Origin: an uncultured Lachnospiraceae bacterium
GTDB lineage: Bacteria; Bacillota; Clostridia; Lachnospirales; Lachnospiraceae
Direction of reading: 5' to 3'
Length of the DNA: 64,000 bases
NCBI GenBank assembly: GCA_947177165.1
Contig: CAMWTP010000024.1
Span: forward strand, 1 to 64,000
This document shows, piece after piece, positions 25,018 through 33,039 of this stretch. The notes below the pieces were generated by a model that saw nothing but the letters and a program-made list of their open reading frames with translations, made no database searches and was not told the origin of the DNA. The position numbers and the translations under genes are program-made. Numbering within the stretch: position 1 is the first letter of the stretch; the number at the start of each line of letters is the position of its first letter.

Positions 25018-26408
25018 GCAGGGGTCATAATAGGAAAACGATCAGTCTGTATCAGTTGTTTCTGCGGTATCTGGCAATGTTCTGTCTGACGACAATATTG
25101 CTGGCAGGGGTAATTCTGCTCTGTGTGGAGGCTGGATTTCAGAGCGGATTTGTGCTGCCGGCCAATCATGCGGAGCGGGCTGTAAAGGAGGTGAAAGACA
25201 GGATTGCCCAGAGTGAGTCCTTTGACAAATCGCTGATTCCTTTTCCGTGCACCTATATTTTGATTGATTTAGAAGGAACTATTGTGGAGAGTGATATGAC
25301 TCCCAGGGAGATTGAGCAGGCGCTGGAGCGAATCAGAAGACAGCTGAACCATACAGCGTGGAGCGTCATACACCAGTATGCGATGATTGAGAGAGTGGAT
25401 TCGGTCTGTGTTGTCTGCTATGATATTCGCGCGCACTTTGCATCGCCTGTGTTACACAGGTGGTTTCCGAATCCGGAATTGCTGATTCCGCTCATTTTTC
25501 TGGTGCTGTTTCTTCTGAATGCGTTGGTGGCGGCAGTGCGGTTCGGACGGAGATTAAAGAGGGAATTGGAGCCAATCGTTGAGACGGTGGACAGGATTGC
25601 AGGTCAGGAACTAAACTTTGAGAAACGACTGACTGGGATTCGGGAGTTGAATGCAGTTCTGGATTCCATAGAGGAGATGGGCGCGACGCTGGAGGAGTCC
25701 TTAAAGGCTCAGTGGGAGATGGAGCAGAACCGGAAAATGCAGATATCGGCTGTCGCGCATGACATCAAGATTCCGCTGACTGTGGTGAAGGGGAATGCGG
25801 AGCTGCTGTTGGAGGAGGATTTTTCCGGTGAGGACAGGGAGCTGCTGCAAGGAATCTGCACAGGCACTGGCAAGATCGAACAGTATCTCGGGCTGCTCAA
25901 TGAGGCTGCAAAAGCGGAAAGTGCAGGACAGCTGCGGGCAGAGTATTTTTCTGCGGCAGAATTGTTCGATGAGATTGGGCGGCAGGCGGAAGCACAGTGC
26001 CGGAGGAAAGCGATTGTGCTGAATGTTGAAAAGAAAACCCTCCCGGACACTTTTTACGGAGACAGGGAACTTCTTGTCCGGGCGGTTTCCAATATCCTTG
26101 ACAATGCCGTTGAGCACACGCCGGAGCAGGGAGCGATTGAATTGTCTGCCGGGGGCAATGCAGGGCAGCTTGTGTTTCGGGTGACAGACAGCGGAAAGGG
26201 ATTTTCGGACAGCAGCTTGCGATTTGCCGTTCAGCAGTTTTATACGGAGTGTGAGGAACGGTCGGGAAAGCACTACGGATTGGGGCTTTTTATCGCGGAT
26301 ATGGCGGCGCAGAAGCATGGGGGCAGACTGGTGCTTGCGAACAGACAGGATGGGAGTGGTGCGGTGGTCACGTTGGCGGTCAGAAGCGTACATGAAAAAG
26401 AAGATTAA
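25008..26408 (+). CDS. Membrane sensor histidine kinase, partner of the upstream regulator
   Basis: 466 residues. Two membrane segments (~residues 14-38 and ~157-180) flank a ~120-residue extracytoplasmic sensor. A HAMP-like stretch, the HisKA phospho-acceptor in AVAHDIKIPLTVVKGNAELL, and the ATPase domain (NILDNAVEHTPEQG, DSGKGF, YGLGLF) follow. The arrangement is like SpaK/CprK-type peptide-antibiotic sensors. ATG 25008 overlaps the regulator stop by 10 nt and has GGGGGGTAGGG upstream; a start at 24972 is less likely. Confidence 0.88.
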   Translation: MAVSRGHNRKTISLYQLFLRYLAMFCLTTILLAGVILLCVEAGFQSGFVLPANHAERAVKEVKDRIAQSESFDKSLIPFPCTYILIDLEGTIVESDMTPREIEQALERIRRQLNHTAWSVIHQYAMIERVDSVCVVCYDIRAHFASPVLHRWFPNPELLIPLIFLVLFLLNALVAAVRFGRRLKRELEPIVETVDRIAGQELNFEKRLTGIRELNAVLDSIEEMGATLEESLKAQWEMEQNRKMQISAVAHDIKIPLTVVKGNAELLLEEDFSGEDRELLQGICTGTGKIEQYLGLLNEAAKAESAGQLRAEYFSAAELFDEIGRQAEAQCRRKAIVLNVEKKTLPDTFYGDRELLVRAVSNILDNAVEHTPEQGAIELSAGGNAGQLVFRVTDSGKGFSDSSLRFAVQQFYTECEERSGKHYGLGLFIADMAAQKHGGRLVLANRQDGSGAVVTLAVRSVHEKED

Positions 26409-26409
26409 T

Positions 26410-26474
26410 TACTATAAAAATAGTACAAAAAGGTTGCATAATTTGTTCTGCACTGTTATACTATAGAAATAGTA
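26410..26474 (+). promoter_or_regulatory. blaI-type promoter with two identical palindromic operators
   Basis: TACTAT-N4-ATAGTA occurs at 26410-26425 and again at 26459-26474. Between them are TTGCAT (26434-26439) and TATACT (26457-26462) with a 17-bp spacer. Operator 2 covers the -10 box and operator 1 lies just upstream of -35. This is a strong autorepression layout for the BlaI-type protein encoded next. Confidence 0.78.
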
Positions 26475-26493
26475 CTAACGATGGAGGAAAAAC

Positions 26494-26862
26494 ATGACAG
26501 AAGCAGAATTAGAAATTATGGAAACACTCTGGGCGAAAGGGGAACCAGTCTTTCTTGGGGAGCTTTTGGAGATTTTTAATGCGAGGACGCAAAAAGATTG
26601 GAAGAAGCAGACCATCAATACCTTTTTGTTCAAGATGCAGCAAAAGAATCTGGTCACGGCAGTAGAGGGGGGGCGATTCAAGAAATATCTGCCCGCAATC
26701 ACCAGAGAGGAATATCTGGAGGAGACATCAAAAGCCTTTTTGGACAGAAATTACGGAGGTTCCTTTGCCAGGATGCTCACTACTTTGAACGGCGGGGCAA
26801 AGCCGGACGAAAAGGAGATAGAGGCGTTGCGTGAGGTGCTGAGAGGGTGGGAGCAGGAATGA
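26494..26862 (+). CDS. BlaI/MecI/CopY family transcriptional repressor
   Basis: 122 residues with the winged-helix start typical of penicillinase repressors (LTEAELEIMETLWAKGEP as MTEAELEIME..., then KKQTINTFLFKMQQKNLV, the recognition helix and wing). The C-terminal helices give dimerisation and carry the site usually cut during induction. GGAGG precedes ATG 26494. The partner is the M56 protease, whose start overlaps this stop by 4 nt. The two palindromes upstream are probable binding sites. Confidence 0.9.
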   Translation: MTEAELEIMETLWAKGEPVFLGELLEIFNARTQKDWKKQTINTFLFKMQQKNLVTAVEGGRFKKYLPAITREEYLEETSKAFLDRNYGGSFARMLTTLNGGAKPDEKEIEALREVLRGWEQE

Positions 26863-28523
26863 GGTTATACGTACATATGATGCTGTGCGGAAGTGTTTGT
26901 ACGCTATTGTATCTTTTCTGTAACAGGATTCTGCCATATGAGCTGCCGCTGCGATGGAGGAGGGGATGGATCAGAATAAACATTATATTTTACCTGCTGC
27001 CAGTCCCTTGGTTTGCAGCGGAGACGAAGGAGCTGGTGCGATGGACTTTGGAAAAGGCGGGAATGACCTTTGGGCAAAATGAGTTTGTGGATGTCTATGA
27101 TGCGACAAGTGTGTGGAAAAGTTTTTTGGTCCTGAATGAGGAGGGGAGAGTCATCTATATAACGGGATATCGGGAAATCTTACCTGTTATCCTGATAGTT
27201 TTGGCAGTATGGATTGCTCTGCCCGTTGGCTGGGTGGCGCTTTATATGAGGACAAGCAGTCAATATAGGAGAAGCATGGTGCTCTTTGACGCAGACCAGT
27301 ACTTAAAAAGAGACAGCCAGCAAAGGGATGCAGGACATTGTTTGGAGAACTGTCGTACAAAGCGAAAGATAGTCATCGGTGTTTCACCTTGTGTCGCCTC
27401 TCCAGTTGCAGTGGGACTGTTTAAACCGGTGATTTTGCTTCCGGTTGACTACCGTGAATATGAAAATGCAATGGAGGAAGTGATTTTGCACGAATGGAAC
27501 CATGTGTCGTGCAGGGATATCGTGGAGCGGTTTTTTGCTTTCGTGCTCGTTGTCGTCCATTTCTTCAATCCATTGACTTATTTTCTCTTTCGGGAGAGCA
27601 TCGCAGTCAGTGAAATGCTGAGTGACGAAGCAGCAGTAAGCGGAAGGACAAAGCAGCAGAAAGCCAATTACATCAGATGCATTCTGGAGGCATCACAAAA
27701 GGCGGGGAGTTCGAAGACAATCACCACGTCACTGGGTATCTCAAAAAGTTTGATGAGAAAAAGAATGGAGCAGATTATGGGAAGAAATAAGAAGAAAATA
27801 TGGAAAAAGAGTGTAGTAGCTGCTGTGGTGTCAGTCTGTGCCCTGGCAAGCAGTATTCCGGCGCTGGCGTATCGCAAACCGCACGAGTATGTGCAGAGCG
27901 GAGCAGATGATTGGAACGACAGGGACTTTCTGGTCTTTGCCCAGGATGGTGAAGAGAATCCTATGGAGGGTGTACATATAGATTTCAGCCAGGGTGACAC
28001 GGTGTTTGTCGGCGGAGACAGCTATGATTATGAGGTAATCAACAGCGGCATTCAACAGGGGCAGCAGGAACAGAAGCAAAGCGTATGCGCACACAGCTAC
28101 GTGACAGGGACAATTGCAGAACATGAAAGGAACGCTGACGGGAGCTGCACAGTGGTTACGTATGAGGCACAGCAGTGTGCAAAGTGTGGAAATACAGTGA
28201 GAGGGGACGAGGTGTCGTCCTTTACATACAAGTCTTGTCCGCATATGGAAGCTGGAGGAGCGAAGCCGGACGAGAAGGAATTATCAGCCTCTGAGACAGG
28301 AGTAGTGAACACGGATGCATTGAGGGTGCGGACTGCGGCAGAGCGTGACGCGGAAGTGATGACTTTGCTGAAAGAAGGTGCGATAGTGAAAGTTATCGCA
28401 GAGGAAAATGAATATTACAAAGTTCTTGTCAAATCCGAAGAGTCCGCGGAAATCTTAGAGGGTTATGTGAGGAAAGAATATTTGAATTTGTCCACAGATG
28501 ACACTGTTAATCCAATATTTTAG
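26859..28523 (+). CDS. M56/BlaR1-like membrane metalloprotease with C-terminal SH3 domain
   Basis: 554 residues. Several N-terminal membrane segments (residues ~1-130, including VILIVLAVWIALPVGWVALY) lead to a gluzincin site, VILHEWNHVSCRDI (HExxH-type HEWNH), as in BlaR1/MecR1. After a further membrane segment (~310-330) comes an extracytoplasmic part that is not a penicillin sensor: a Cys-containing region (CAHSYVTGT, CAKCGN) and a final SH3_3-like domain (NTDALRVRTAAERDAEVMTL, GYVRKEYLNL). Signal sensing via a wall-binding SH3 rather than beta-lactam binding is inferred. Protease action on the BlaI-type repressor would induce the operon. Confidence 0.85.
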   Translation: MRLYVHMMLCGSVCTLLYLFCNRILPYELPLRWRRGWIRINIIFYLLPVPWFAAETKELVRWTLEKAGMTFGQNEFVDVYDATSVWKSFLVLNEEGRVIYITGYREILPVILIVLAVWIALPVGWVALYMRTSSQYRRSMVLFDADQYLKRDSQQRDAGHCLENCRTKRKIVIGVSPCVASPVAVGLFKPVILLPVDYREYENAMEEVILHEWNHVSCRDIVERFFAFVLVVVHFFNPLTYFLFRESIAVSEMLSDEAAVSGRTKQQKANYIRCILEASQKAGSSKTITTSLGISKSLMRKRMEQIMGRNKKKIWKKSVVAAVVSVCALASSIPALAYRKPHEYVQSGADDWNDRDFLVFAQDGEENPMEGVHIDFSQGDTVFVGGDSYDYEVINSGIQQGQQEQKQSVCAHSYVTGTIAEHERNADGSCTVVTYEAQQCAKCGNTVRGDEVSSFTYKSCPHMEAGGAKPDEKELSASETGVVNTDALRVRTAAERDAEVMTLLKEGAIVKVIAEENEYYKVLVKSEESAEILEGYVRKEYLNLSTDDTVNPIF

Positions 28524-28532
28524 ACAGGGTTT

Positions 28533-28574
28533 AAGGACTCGCCTGCTTTCAAGTCTGAAAGTTGGGGAGTCCTT
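28533..28574. terminator. Hairpin between the M56 gene and the convergent small gene
   Basis: Aaggactc (28533-28540) pairs with gagtcctt (28567-28574), with an inner ctttca/tgaaag stem. The T-run is poor, but the place between converging genes supports a terminator. Confidence 0.55.
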
Positions 28575-28586
28575 GGAATCAAATAT

Positions 28587-28850
28587 TCATTCATCCTGAA
28601 ACAGGATTTTGAATAAATCCCGCAGTCCCTGTCGGTATGCGATTTTTTCGCATATGGCAGTTGTTTCGCTTGACAGGATAAAGTATTGGTCAAGCAGTTC
28701 CTGCTGCTCTTTCGTCAGTTCCATTTTCAGCTTTTCAAAGATTTCGTTTGCGGCAGACAAGGCTTCTTTGTATTCTGTGCTCTCATGAAGCGCAGTGTCC
28801 AGATGGTCTGCCATTAGGCGTTCTAAAATATCAAAAGTATTATCGCTCAT
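28587..28850 (-). CDS. Small helical protein, paralogue 1 (DUF6809-like)
   Basis: 87 residues, acidic and helical, no membrane segment. It shares length and pattern with the neighbour at 28916-29188: a tyrosine-centred (Y-x-x-A/L) helix, an LT(K/T)EQ turn and a C-terminal basic GL/GI helix. Such small proteins are widespread in gut Clostridia and have no known function. GAGAGGAG precedes the start. It is probably co-transcribed with its paralogue. Confidence 0.65.
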   Translation of the reverse strand: MSDNTFDILERLMADHLDTALHESTEYKEALSAANEIFEKLKMELTKEQQELLDQYFILSSETTAICEKIAYRQGLRDLFKILFQDE

Positions 28851-28915
28851 AGTTCATTATGCTCCTCTCAAATTTTTAAATCGTTAGTGATTTGATTTCC
28901 AAACATTTCCTTAAA

Positions 28916-29188
28916 TTATCGCAGTAATCGCAAGTCCTTTAAAATCTCTGCACAGTTCAGGATTCCCTTCTTGTAGATGGCTTGCATTTCTTTCTCATGA
29001 ATCAAATCTTCTGTGTGAATCAGGTTGTCGACAATTTGTCGCTGCTCTGTTGTCAGGTCCAGTGTTTTGTATGTGTCACTCAAATTTGTCACTTGTTCCA
29101 TCAAACTTTGGTATTCATCATCGTCTGTTAACAGTTCGTTTTTATGGTCTAACGCGGCATCATAGATTAGCTCGAAAAACTCGCTCAT
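28916..29188 (-). CDS. Small helical protein, paralogue 2 (DUF6809-like)
   Basis: 90 residues, similar in size and pattern to the downstream gene (LTTEQRQIVDNL here, LTKEQQELLDQY there). AGGAGAG lies 8 nt before the start. It is divergent from the XRE regulator at 29309, across a 120-bp region with three palindromes, so that regulator probably controls it. Function unknown. Confidence 0.65.
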   Translation of the reverse strand: MSEFFELIYDAALDHKNELLTDDDEYQSLMEQVTNLSDTYKTLDLTTEQRQIVDNLIHTEDLIHEKEMQAIYKKGILNCAEILKDLRLLR

Positions 29189-29225
29189 TGTTATCTCTCC
29201 TCTTAATCATAAATTATAGTTTTGG

Positions 29226-29288
29226 TAATGATATCATTATAACTCATTTGTTTCCATTTTGGAACCAAAATTGTCGTATTGTCGACAA
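29226..29288. promoter_or_regulatory. Three palindromes in the divergent small-gene/XRE control region
   Basis: Taatgatatcatta (29226-29239, perfect), ttcca-ttt-tggaa (29252-29264) and ttgtcgacaa (29279-29288, perfect) lie within 63 bp between divergent genes. TTGTCG is also repeated at 29271-29276. At least one is likely the operator for the XRE protein. Confidence 0.55.
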
Positions 29289-29308
29289 AAATGATTAGGG
29301 GTGATGTT

Positions 29309-29548
29309 ATGGCGGAGCGTGTGAACCAATATCGTAATCCTTTAATCGGTTCCAACATTAAAAGATTGCGGAAGGAAAAAGGTATGAAAGCTACAGAGGT
29401 TGTTGCAAAATTGCAATTGCTCGAAATACCAATTACGAGAGGAACTTTCTCAAAAGTTGAAAATGGCTACAACAATCCATCAGTTGATCTCCTGATTGCC
29501 CTGACTCAGATTTTTAAATGTGATTTCAATGCATTTTTTGAACGATAG
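29309..29548 (+). CDS. XRE-family helix-turn-helix regulator
   Basis: 79 residues, essentially one Cro/cI-type domain (GSNIKRLRKEKGMKATEVV, then ITRGTFSKVENGYNNPSVDL, LIALTQIFKCDF). ATG 29309 follows AGGGGTGAT. The family binds small palindromes as a dimer. It probably represses itself and the divergent small genes. Confidence 0.85.
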   Translation: MAERVNQYRNPLIGSNIKRLRKEKGMKATEVVAKLQLLEIPITRGTFSKVENGYNNPSVDLLIALTQIFKCDFNAFFER

Positions 29549-29588
29549 AGACAGATTTACAATATCAAAAGAGTAAATCTGTCTTTTT
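29549..29588 (+). terminator. Terminator of the XRE gene
   Basis: Agacagatttac (29549-29560) pairs perfectly with gtaaatctgtct (29573-29584), followed by TTTT. Confidence 0.9.
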
Positions 29589-29590
29589 AT

Positions 29591-29755
29591 GTACACGGGC
29601 AACCAAAGGAAGTATGTCAGCTGGAGTTCGCGGGTGCACGGCGCGCGAGTAGGGAAAAGTCATCCCCCTGCTCGATTGCACAGACTTGTACAGTGGAAAT
29701 GCACGGTCGCACAGCGAGTTAGTGGAGAAGGCTGTTTTCTGCTCGATTCAATCTT
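29591..29755 (+). repeat. Copies B and C of the dispersed stem-loop repeat
   Basis: Copy B has stem cgagtaggg (29646-29654) with ccctgctcg (29666-29674), nine pairs including one wobble. Copy C (about 29698-29755) repeats the same order: tgcacgg, gcgag, agtggagaagg (29721-29731, identical to copy A), ctgctcgatt (29739-29748, identical to copy B). The region otherwise has no gene and lies between the XRE terminator and the AAA gene. Confidence 0.55.
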
Positions 29756-29832
29756 TGCTCGGAAACCGATAGATTTTGCCGGAGGGCTATGTTATACTAA
29801 AGGAAATAAGGGACTGAGAGGGGAAAAGGGAA

Positions 29833-31431
29833 ATGACACGCTATTTCAATACAGAGGGGCGCTGCAGACCAGACCAGCATTATATGGTTCGCCTTGACGA
29901 GCGGTTAAAGACAATCAAAGAACAGTACGTGGACAGAGGGAAGTATTTTGTCATTAACAGAGGGCGTCAGTATGGCAAGACGACAACGCTTCGTGCGCTT
30001 GCAGATTATTTGTGGGATGATTTTGCAGTAATCTCCATGGATTTTCAGAAGATGAGTACGGCAAGTTTTGCAGATGAGCCGACCTTTGTAAAAGCGTTTA
30101 TAGATTATATGGAAGACCTTTTTTGGGGAAATGAGAGATTGACGGATTCTGTGGCAGCAGAGGCCTATCAGAGACTGATTGGTCTGGCTGGACAAAAAGA
30201 GCGTTCCATGGATGAGATGTTCCGTTGTCTGAGCAGAATCTGCAGGACTGCGGCAAAGCCGATTGTGTTGATGATCGATGAAGTTGACAGTGCGTCAAAC
30301 AATCAGGTGTTTGTTGATTTCCTTGCACAGCTCAGGGGGTACTATCTGACAAGGGAGGACAGCCCGATTTTTCATTCGGTGATTCTCGCCGGGGTGTATG
30401 ACATCAAAAATCTGAAATTAAAAATACGTTCTGACGCGGATCACCAGTACAACAGCCCATGGAACATTGCGGCGGATTTTCATGTCGATATGAGTTTCTC
30501 TACCGGACAGATCACGGCCATGCTTGAAGAATACGAGGCAGATCATCGTACTGGAATGGATCTGGCAGCAGTTGCGGAGGAAATCTATCAGTATACATCG
30601 GGATATCCATATCTGGTATCTGCCATCTGTAAGATTATGGACGAAAAGCTGTCTGAAATGGGCGCATTTGCGGATGCCAGGGATACCTGGACCAAAGAAG
30701 GCGTCGAAGAGGCAGTAAAGCTGATATTGCGGACAAAGACAACACTGTTTGACAGTATGATGAAACATATCAGCGAATATCCGGATTTGAAAGAAATGCT
30801 GTATGCGATACTGTTTCAGGGAGAGCGTGTGGTGTACAATCAAGATAATCATACAATAGAATTGGCGTGTATGTTTGGATATGTGATCAATGATGGCACG
30901 CATGTCAGGGTAGCAAACCGCATTTTTGAGACACGGCTGTATAATCTCTTTTTGTCAGAGGAAGAGCTGTCAAATGCGATGAGTAGGGAAGCAAAGCTTG
31001 ACAGAAACCAGTTTGTCTCAGGCGGAAGACTTGATATGGAGCGTGTGCTGGCAAAGTTCGCGGAGCATTTTCATGATATTTATGGCGACAACAGTGAAAA
31101 ATTTGCAGAGAATGACGGGCGGAAGTTTTTCCTGCTGTACCTGCGGCCAATCATAAACGGCACAGGAAACTATTACATTGAGGCGCAGACAAGAGATGAG
31201 CGGCGTACAGATGTGATTGTGGATTACGCGGGAGAACAGTTTATCATAGAGATGAAGATCTGGCGCGGAACTGAGTACAATGAGCGCGGAGAGCAGCAGC
31301 TTACAGAGTATCTGGACTACTTTCGTAAGGAGAAAGGCTATCTGCTCAGTTTTAACTTTAACAAGAGGAAGGAAACAGGCGTAAAGACCATAACATTGGG
31401 CGGGAAGACAATTGTGGAGGTAGTGATATAA
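29833..31431 (+). CDS. AAA-like ATPase fused to a PD-(D/E)XK nuclease-like domain
   Basis: 532 residues. The N-terminal NTPase has a P-loop INRGRQYGKTTT (residues ~42-53) and Walker B VLMIDEVDSA (~155-164). The C-terminal ~110 residues form a PD-(D/E)XK-type fold: RRTDVIVDYAGEQFIIEMKI provides Asp and the ExK pair. This two-domain layout is common in Bacteroides and Clostridia, usually annotated as AAA/nuclease (DUF1703-type) of unknown role; defence or mobile-element functions have been suggested. A TATACT box at about 29792 may be its promoter. It stands alone. Confidence 0.82.
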   Translation: MTRYFNTEGRCRPDQHYMVRLDERLKTIKEQYVDRGKYFVINRGRQYGKTTTLRALADYLWDDFAVISMDFQKMSTASFADEPTFVKAFIDYMEDLFWGNERLTDSVAAEAYQRLIGLAGQKERSMDEMFRCLSRICRTAAKPIVLMIDEVDSASNNQVFVDFLAQLRGYYLTREDSPIFHSVILAGVYDIKNLKLKIRSDADHQYNSPWNIAADFHVDMSFSTGQITAMLEEYEADHRTGMDLAAVAEEIYQYTSGYPYLVSAICKIMDEKLSEMGAFADARDTWTKEGVEEAVKLILRTKTTLFDSMMKHISEYPDLKEMLYAILFQGERVVYNQDNHTIELACMFGYVINDGTHVRVANRIFETRLYNLFLSEEELSNAMSREAKLDRNQFVSGGRLDMERVLAKFAEHFHDIYGDNSEKFAENDGRKFFLLYLRPIINGTGNYYIEAQTRDERRTDVIVDYAGEQFIIEMKIWRGTEYNERGEQQLTEYLDYFRKEKGYLLSFNFNKRKETGVKTITLGGKTIVEVVI

Positions 31432-31490
31432 ATTTGGAAATGTAAGAAAGACAAAGAGAGATGTATTTGCAGAATATAGGGAGGAGTTGC

Positions 31491-31808
31491 ATGGAACAGT
31501 CTGCATTTGAAAAAATATATGAGGTGGTAAAGCAGATTCCATATGGACAGGTCGCAACCTACGGACAGGTTGCTGCGCTTGCGGGGAATAAAAGGTGGGC
31601 AAGAGCGGTCGGTTATGCGCTGCATGCGAATCCCGACCCGGAGCATATTCCCTGTTACCGTGTTGTCAACAGGGAAGGCAGGGTTTCGGATGCGTTTGCT
31701 TTCGGAGGTGGAAACCGTCAGGTGGAGCTGCTGAAAGCAGAGGGCGTGGAGTTTGCAGGTGACTGCGTAGATATGAAGCAGTATCAGTGGGAGAAACCAA
31801 CATATTGA
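31491..31808 (+). CDS. MGMT/alkyltransferase-like DNA-binding protein
   Basis: 105 residues covering only the C-terminal DNA-binding domain of O6-alkylguanine transferases. The N-terminal domain is absent. The helix-turn-helix block is IPYGQVATYGQVAALAG. The active-site region reads IPCYRVVNREGR, keeping the Cys of PCHRV but replacing the His by Tyr. True alkyltransferase-like proteins usually have Trp in place of Cys, so this is intermediate: catalytic activity is uncertain, lesion recognition is likely. ATG 31491 follows GGGAGGAG. Confidence 0.85.
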   Translation: MEQSAFEKIYEVVKQIPYGQVATYGQVAALAGNKRWARAVGYALHANPDPEHIPCYRVVNREGRVSDAFAFGGGNRQVELLKAEGVEFAGDCVDMKQYQWEKPTY

Positions 31809-31955
31809 TGCGCAATTTGATAGATGATTCTTATGGCAAGCCGGTCAATGATGGTAATGTAATATTGTTCAGACATCCACATAAGTCGAGGAAATATTCG
31901 TCAAATTGGGCAAGAGTAATATTTCGGCATAATACCAATATATGATGCTTATTGC

Positions 31956-31984
31956 TTGATAAATTTTCCAACTGATGATATAAT
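31956..31984 (+). promoter_or_regulatory. Promoter of the hemerythrin gene
   Basis: TTGATA (31956-31961), 17-bp spacer, TATAAT (31979-31984). The transcription start would be near 31991, about 98 nt before the gene. Confidence 0.72.
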
Positions 31985-32010
31985 ATGCGATAGCGAGGCG
32001 AGCGGCAGAA

Positions 32011-32029
32011 GATAATCATTATCAATGAT
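32011..32029 (+). promoter_or_regulatory. Fur-box-like sequence downstream of the hemerythrin promoter
   Basis: Gataatcattatcaatgat matches the classic 19-bp Fur box at 13 positions by my count. A Fur-family protein is encoded at 16.3 kb. The match is moderate, and an A/T-rich coincidence is possible. Confidence 0.35.
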
Positions 32030-32088
32030 TAGTGCGATGCGGATAAGCCGTGATAAATGAAAAAGTACATGTGGAAGGAGACAATGAT

Positions 32089-32964
32089 ATGGCTGCTTTA
32101 TGGAAGGAAGAGTACAGGATCGGTGTTGATATGATTGACGAACAGCACCGTCAGCTGTTTATCAAGATTGAGAATCTGCTCGATATAGCCAAGGGCGGAA
32201 GCTGGCAGAAGAACAGACAGGAGTGCATGGAGATTATTGATTTCCTCGTGAAATATACGATTATTCATTTTGAGACGGAGGAGAAACTCCAGAGAGAAAA
32301 AGGGTACATAAGTTATGATGAGCATGTGAAGATACACAGGGAGTTTACGAATACGGTCCTGGTCTATAAAGATTTGCTGAGCAATAATTTCTCGTCAAAG
32401 ACATTAAAGAGTTTTATCGGAACACTGCTTGCATGGCTGGTGAATCATGTATGTGTCTGTGACAAAAAGATTGTCAGGAACATCCCGATTCAGCCAATGG
32501 AGACGTTTGCTGATACAGAGAGTTTTATTAAGAATGTGGCAGCGAAACTGCTCACAGAGATGTATGAGATTCCGATACGCGATACAAAGAGCTGTATTTA
32601 TAAAGGAGATGTGGAGGGTGCAGTCATCATCAGGACGGTAGCCGAGGGTAAGGGCAGGCATTTATTTTTATACGGAATGTCTGACAAACTTACTGAGATT
32701 TTGTACCACAAAATCAGCGGCATGTATCTCCCGCACCTGGATTTTCTGGATGAGATTGAACAGTCTGCTCTCACAGAGATAGGAAATATTATCACGACAT
32801 ATGCCATGAGTGCAATAGACGAGAGCAGTACAGGCATTCAGTTTAAGAGTGATCTGTACATTCATGAGTATAACAGTACAGAATACAATATCACGAACAG
32901 TGTTATCCTCGAATTGGGAACAGACTATGGGAAGATGGAAGTTTTGTACTGCCGCCTGAAATAG
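32089..32964 (+). CDS. Bacteriohemerythrin fused to a CheX-like domain
   Basis: 291 residues. The N-terminal ~130 are a bacteriohemerythrin, with di-iron ligands in DEQHRQLF, IHFETEE, DEHVKIHREF and WLVNHVCVCDKK, the usual H...HxxxE...HxxxH...HxxxxD pattern. It binds O2 or NO. Residues ~145-291 resemble CheX/CheC phosphatase-type domains (SALTEIGNIITTYAMSAI is the helix with E-x-x-N signature). The fusion suggests oxygen- or NO-sensitive control of a chemotaxis-like phosphorelay (inference). ATG 32089 is used with AAGGAG upstream; an in-frame start at 32050 is upstream of that ribosome binding site. Confidence 0.82.
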   Translation: MAALWKEEYRIGVDMIDEQHRQLFIKIENLLDIAKGGSWQKNRQECMEIIDFLVKYTIIHFETEEKLQREKGYISYDEHVKIHREFTNTVLVYKDLLSNNFSSKTLKSFIGTLLAWLVNHVCVCDKKIVRNIPIQPMETFADTESFIKNVAAKLLTEMYEIPIRDTKSCIYKGDVEGAVIIRTVAEGKGRHLFLYGMSDKLTEILYHKISGMYLPHLDFLDEIEQSALTEIGNIITTYAMSAIDESSTGIQFKSDLYIHEYNSTEYNITNSVILELGTDYGKMEVLYCRLK

Positions 32965-32986
32965 GATTTGCTTTTCGATTTTGGGG

Positions 32987-33015
32987 TTGACTTTTTCGGG
33001 CAGATAACATATTAT
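32987..33015 (+). promoter_or_regulatory. pheST promoter
   Basis: TTGACT (32987-32992), 17-bp spacer, TATTAT (33010-33015). It drives the T-box leader. Confidence 0.75.
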
Positions 33016-33039
33016 TAATTTCGGTGAGATTTATTTTTG

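Noticed and set aside
22059-26408. Lantibiotic biosynthesis cluster
   Set aside because: Only immunity and sensing genes; no dehydratase, cyclase or precursor peptide.
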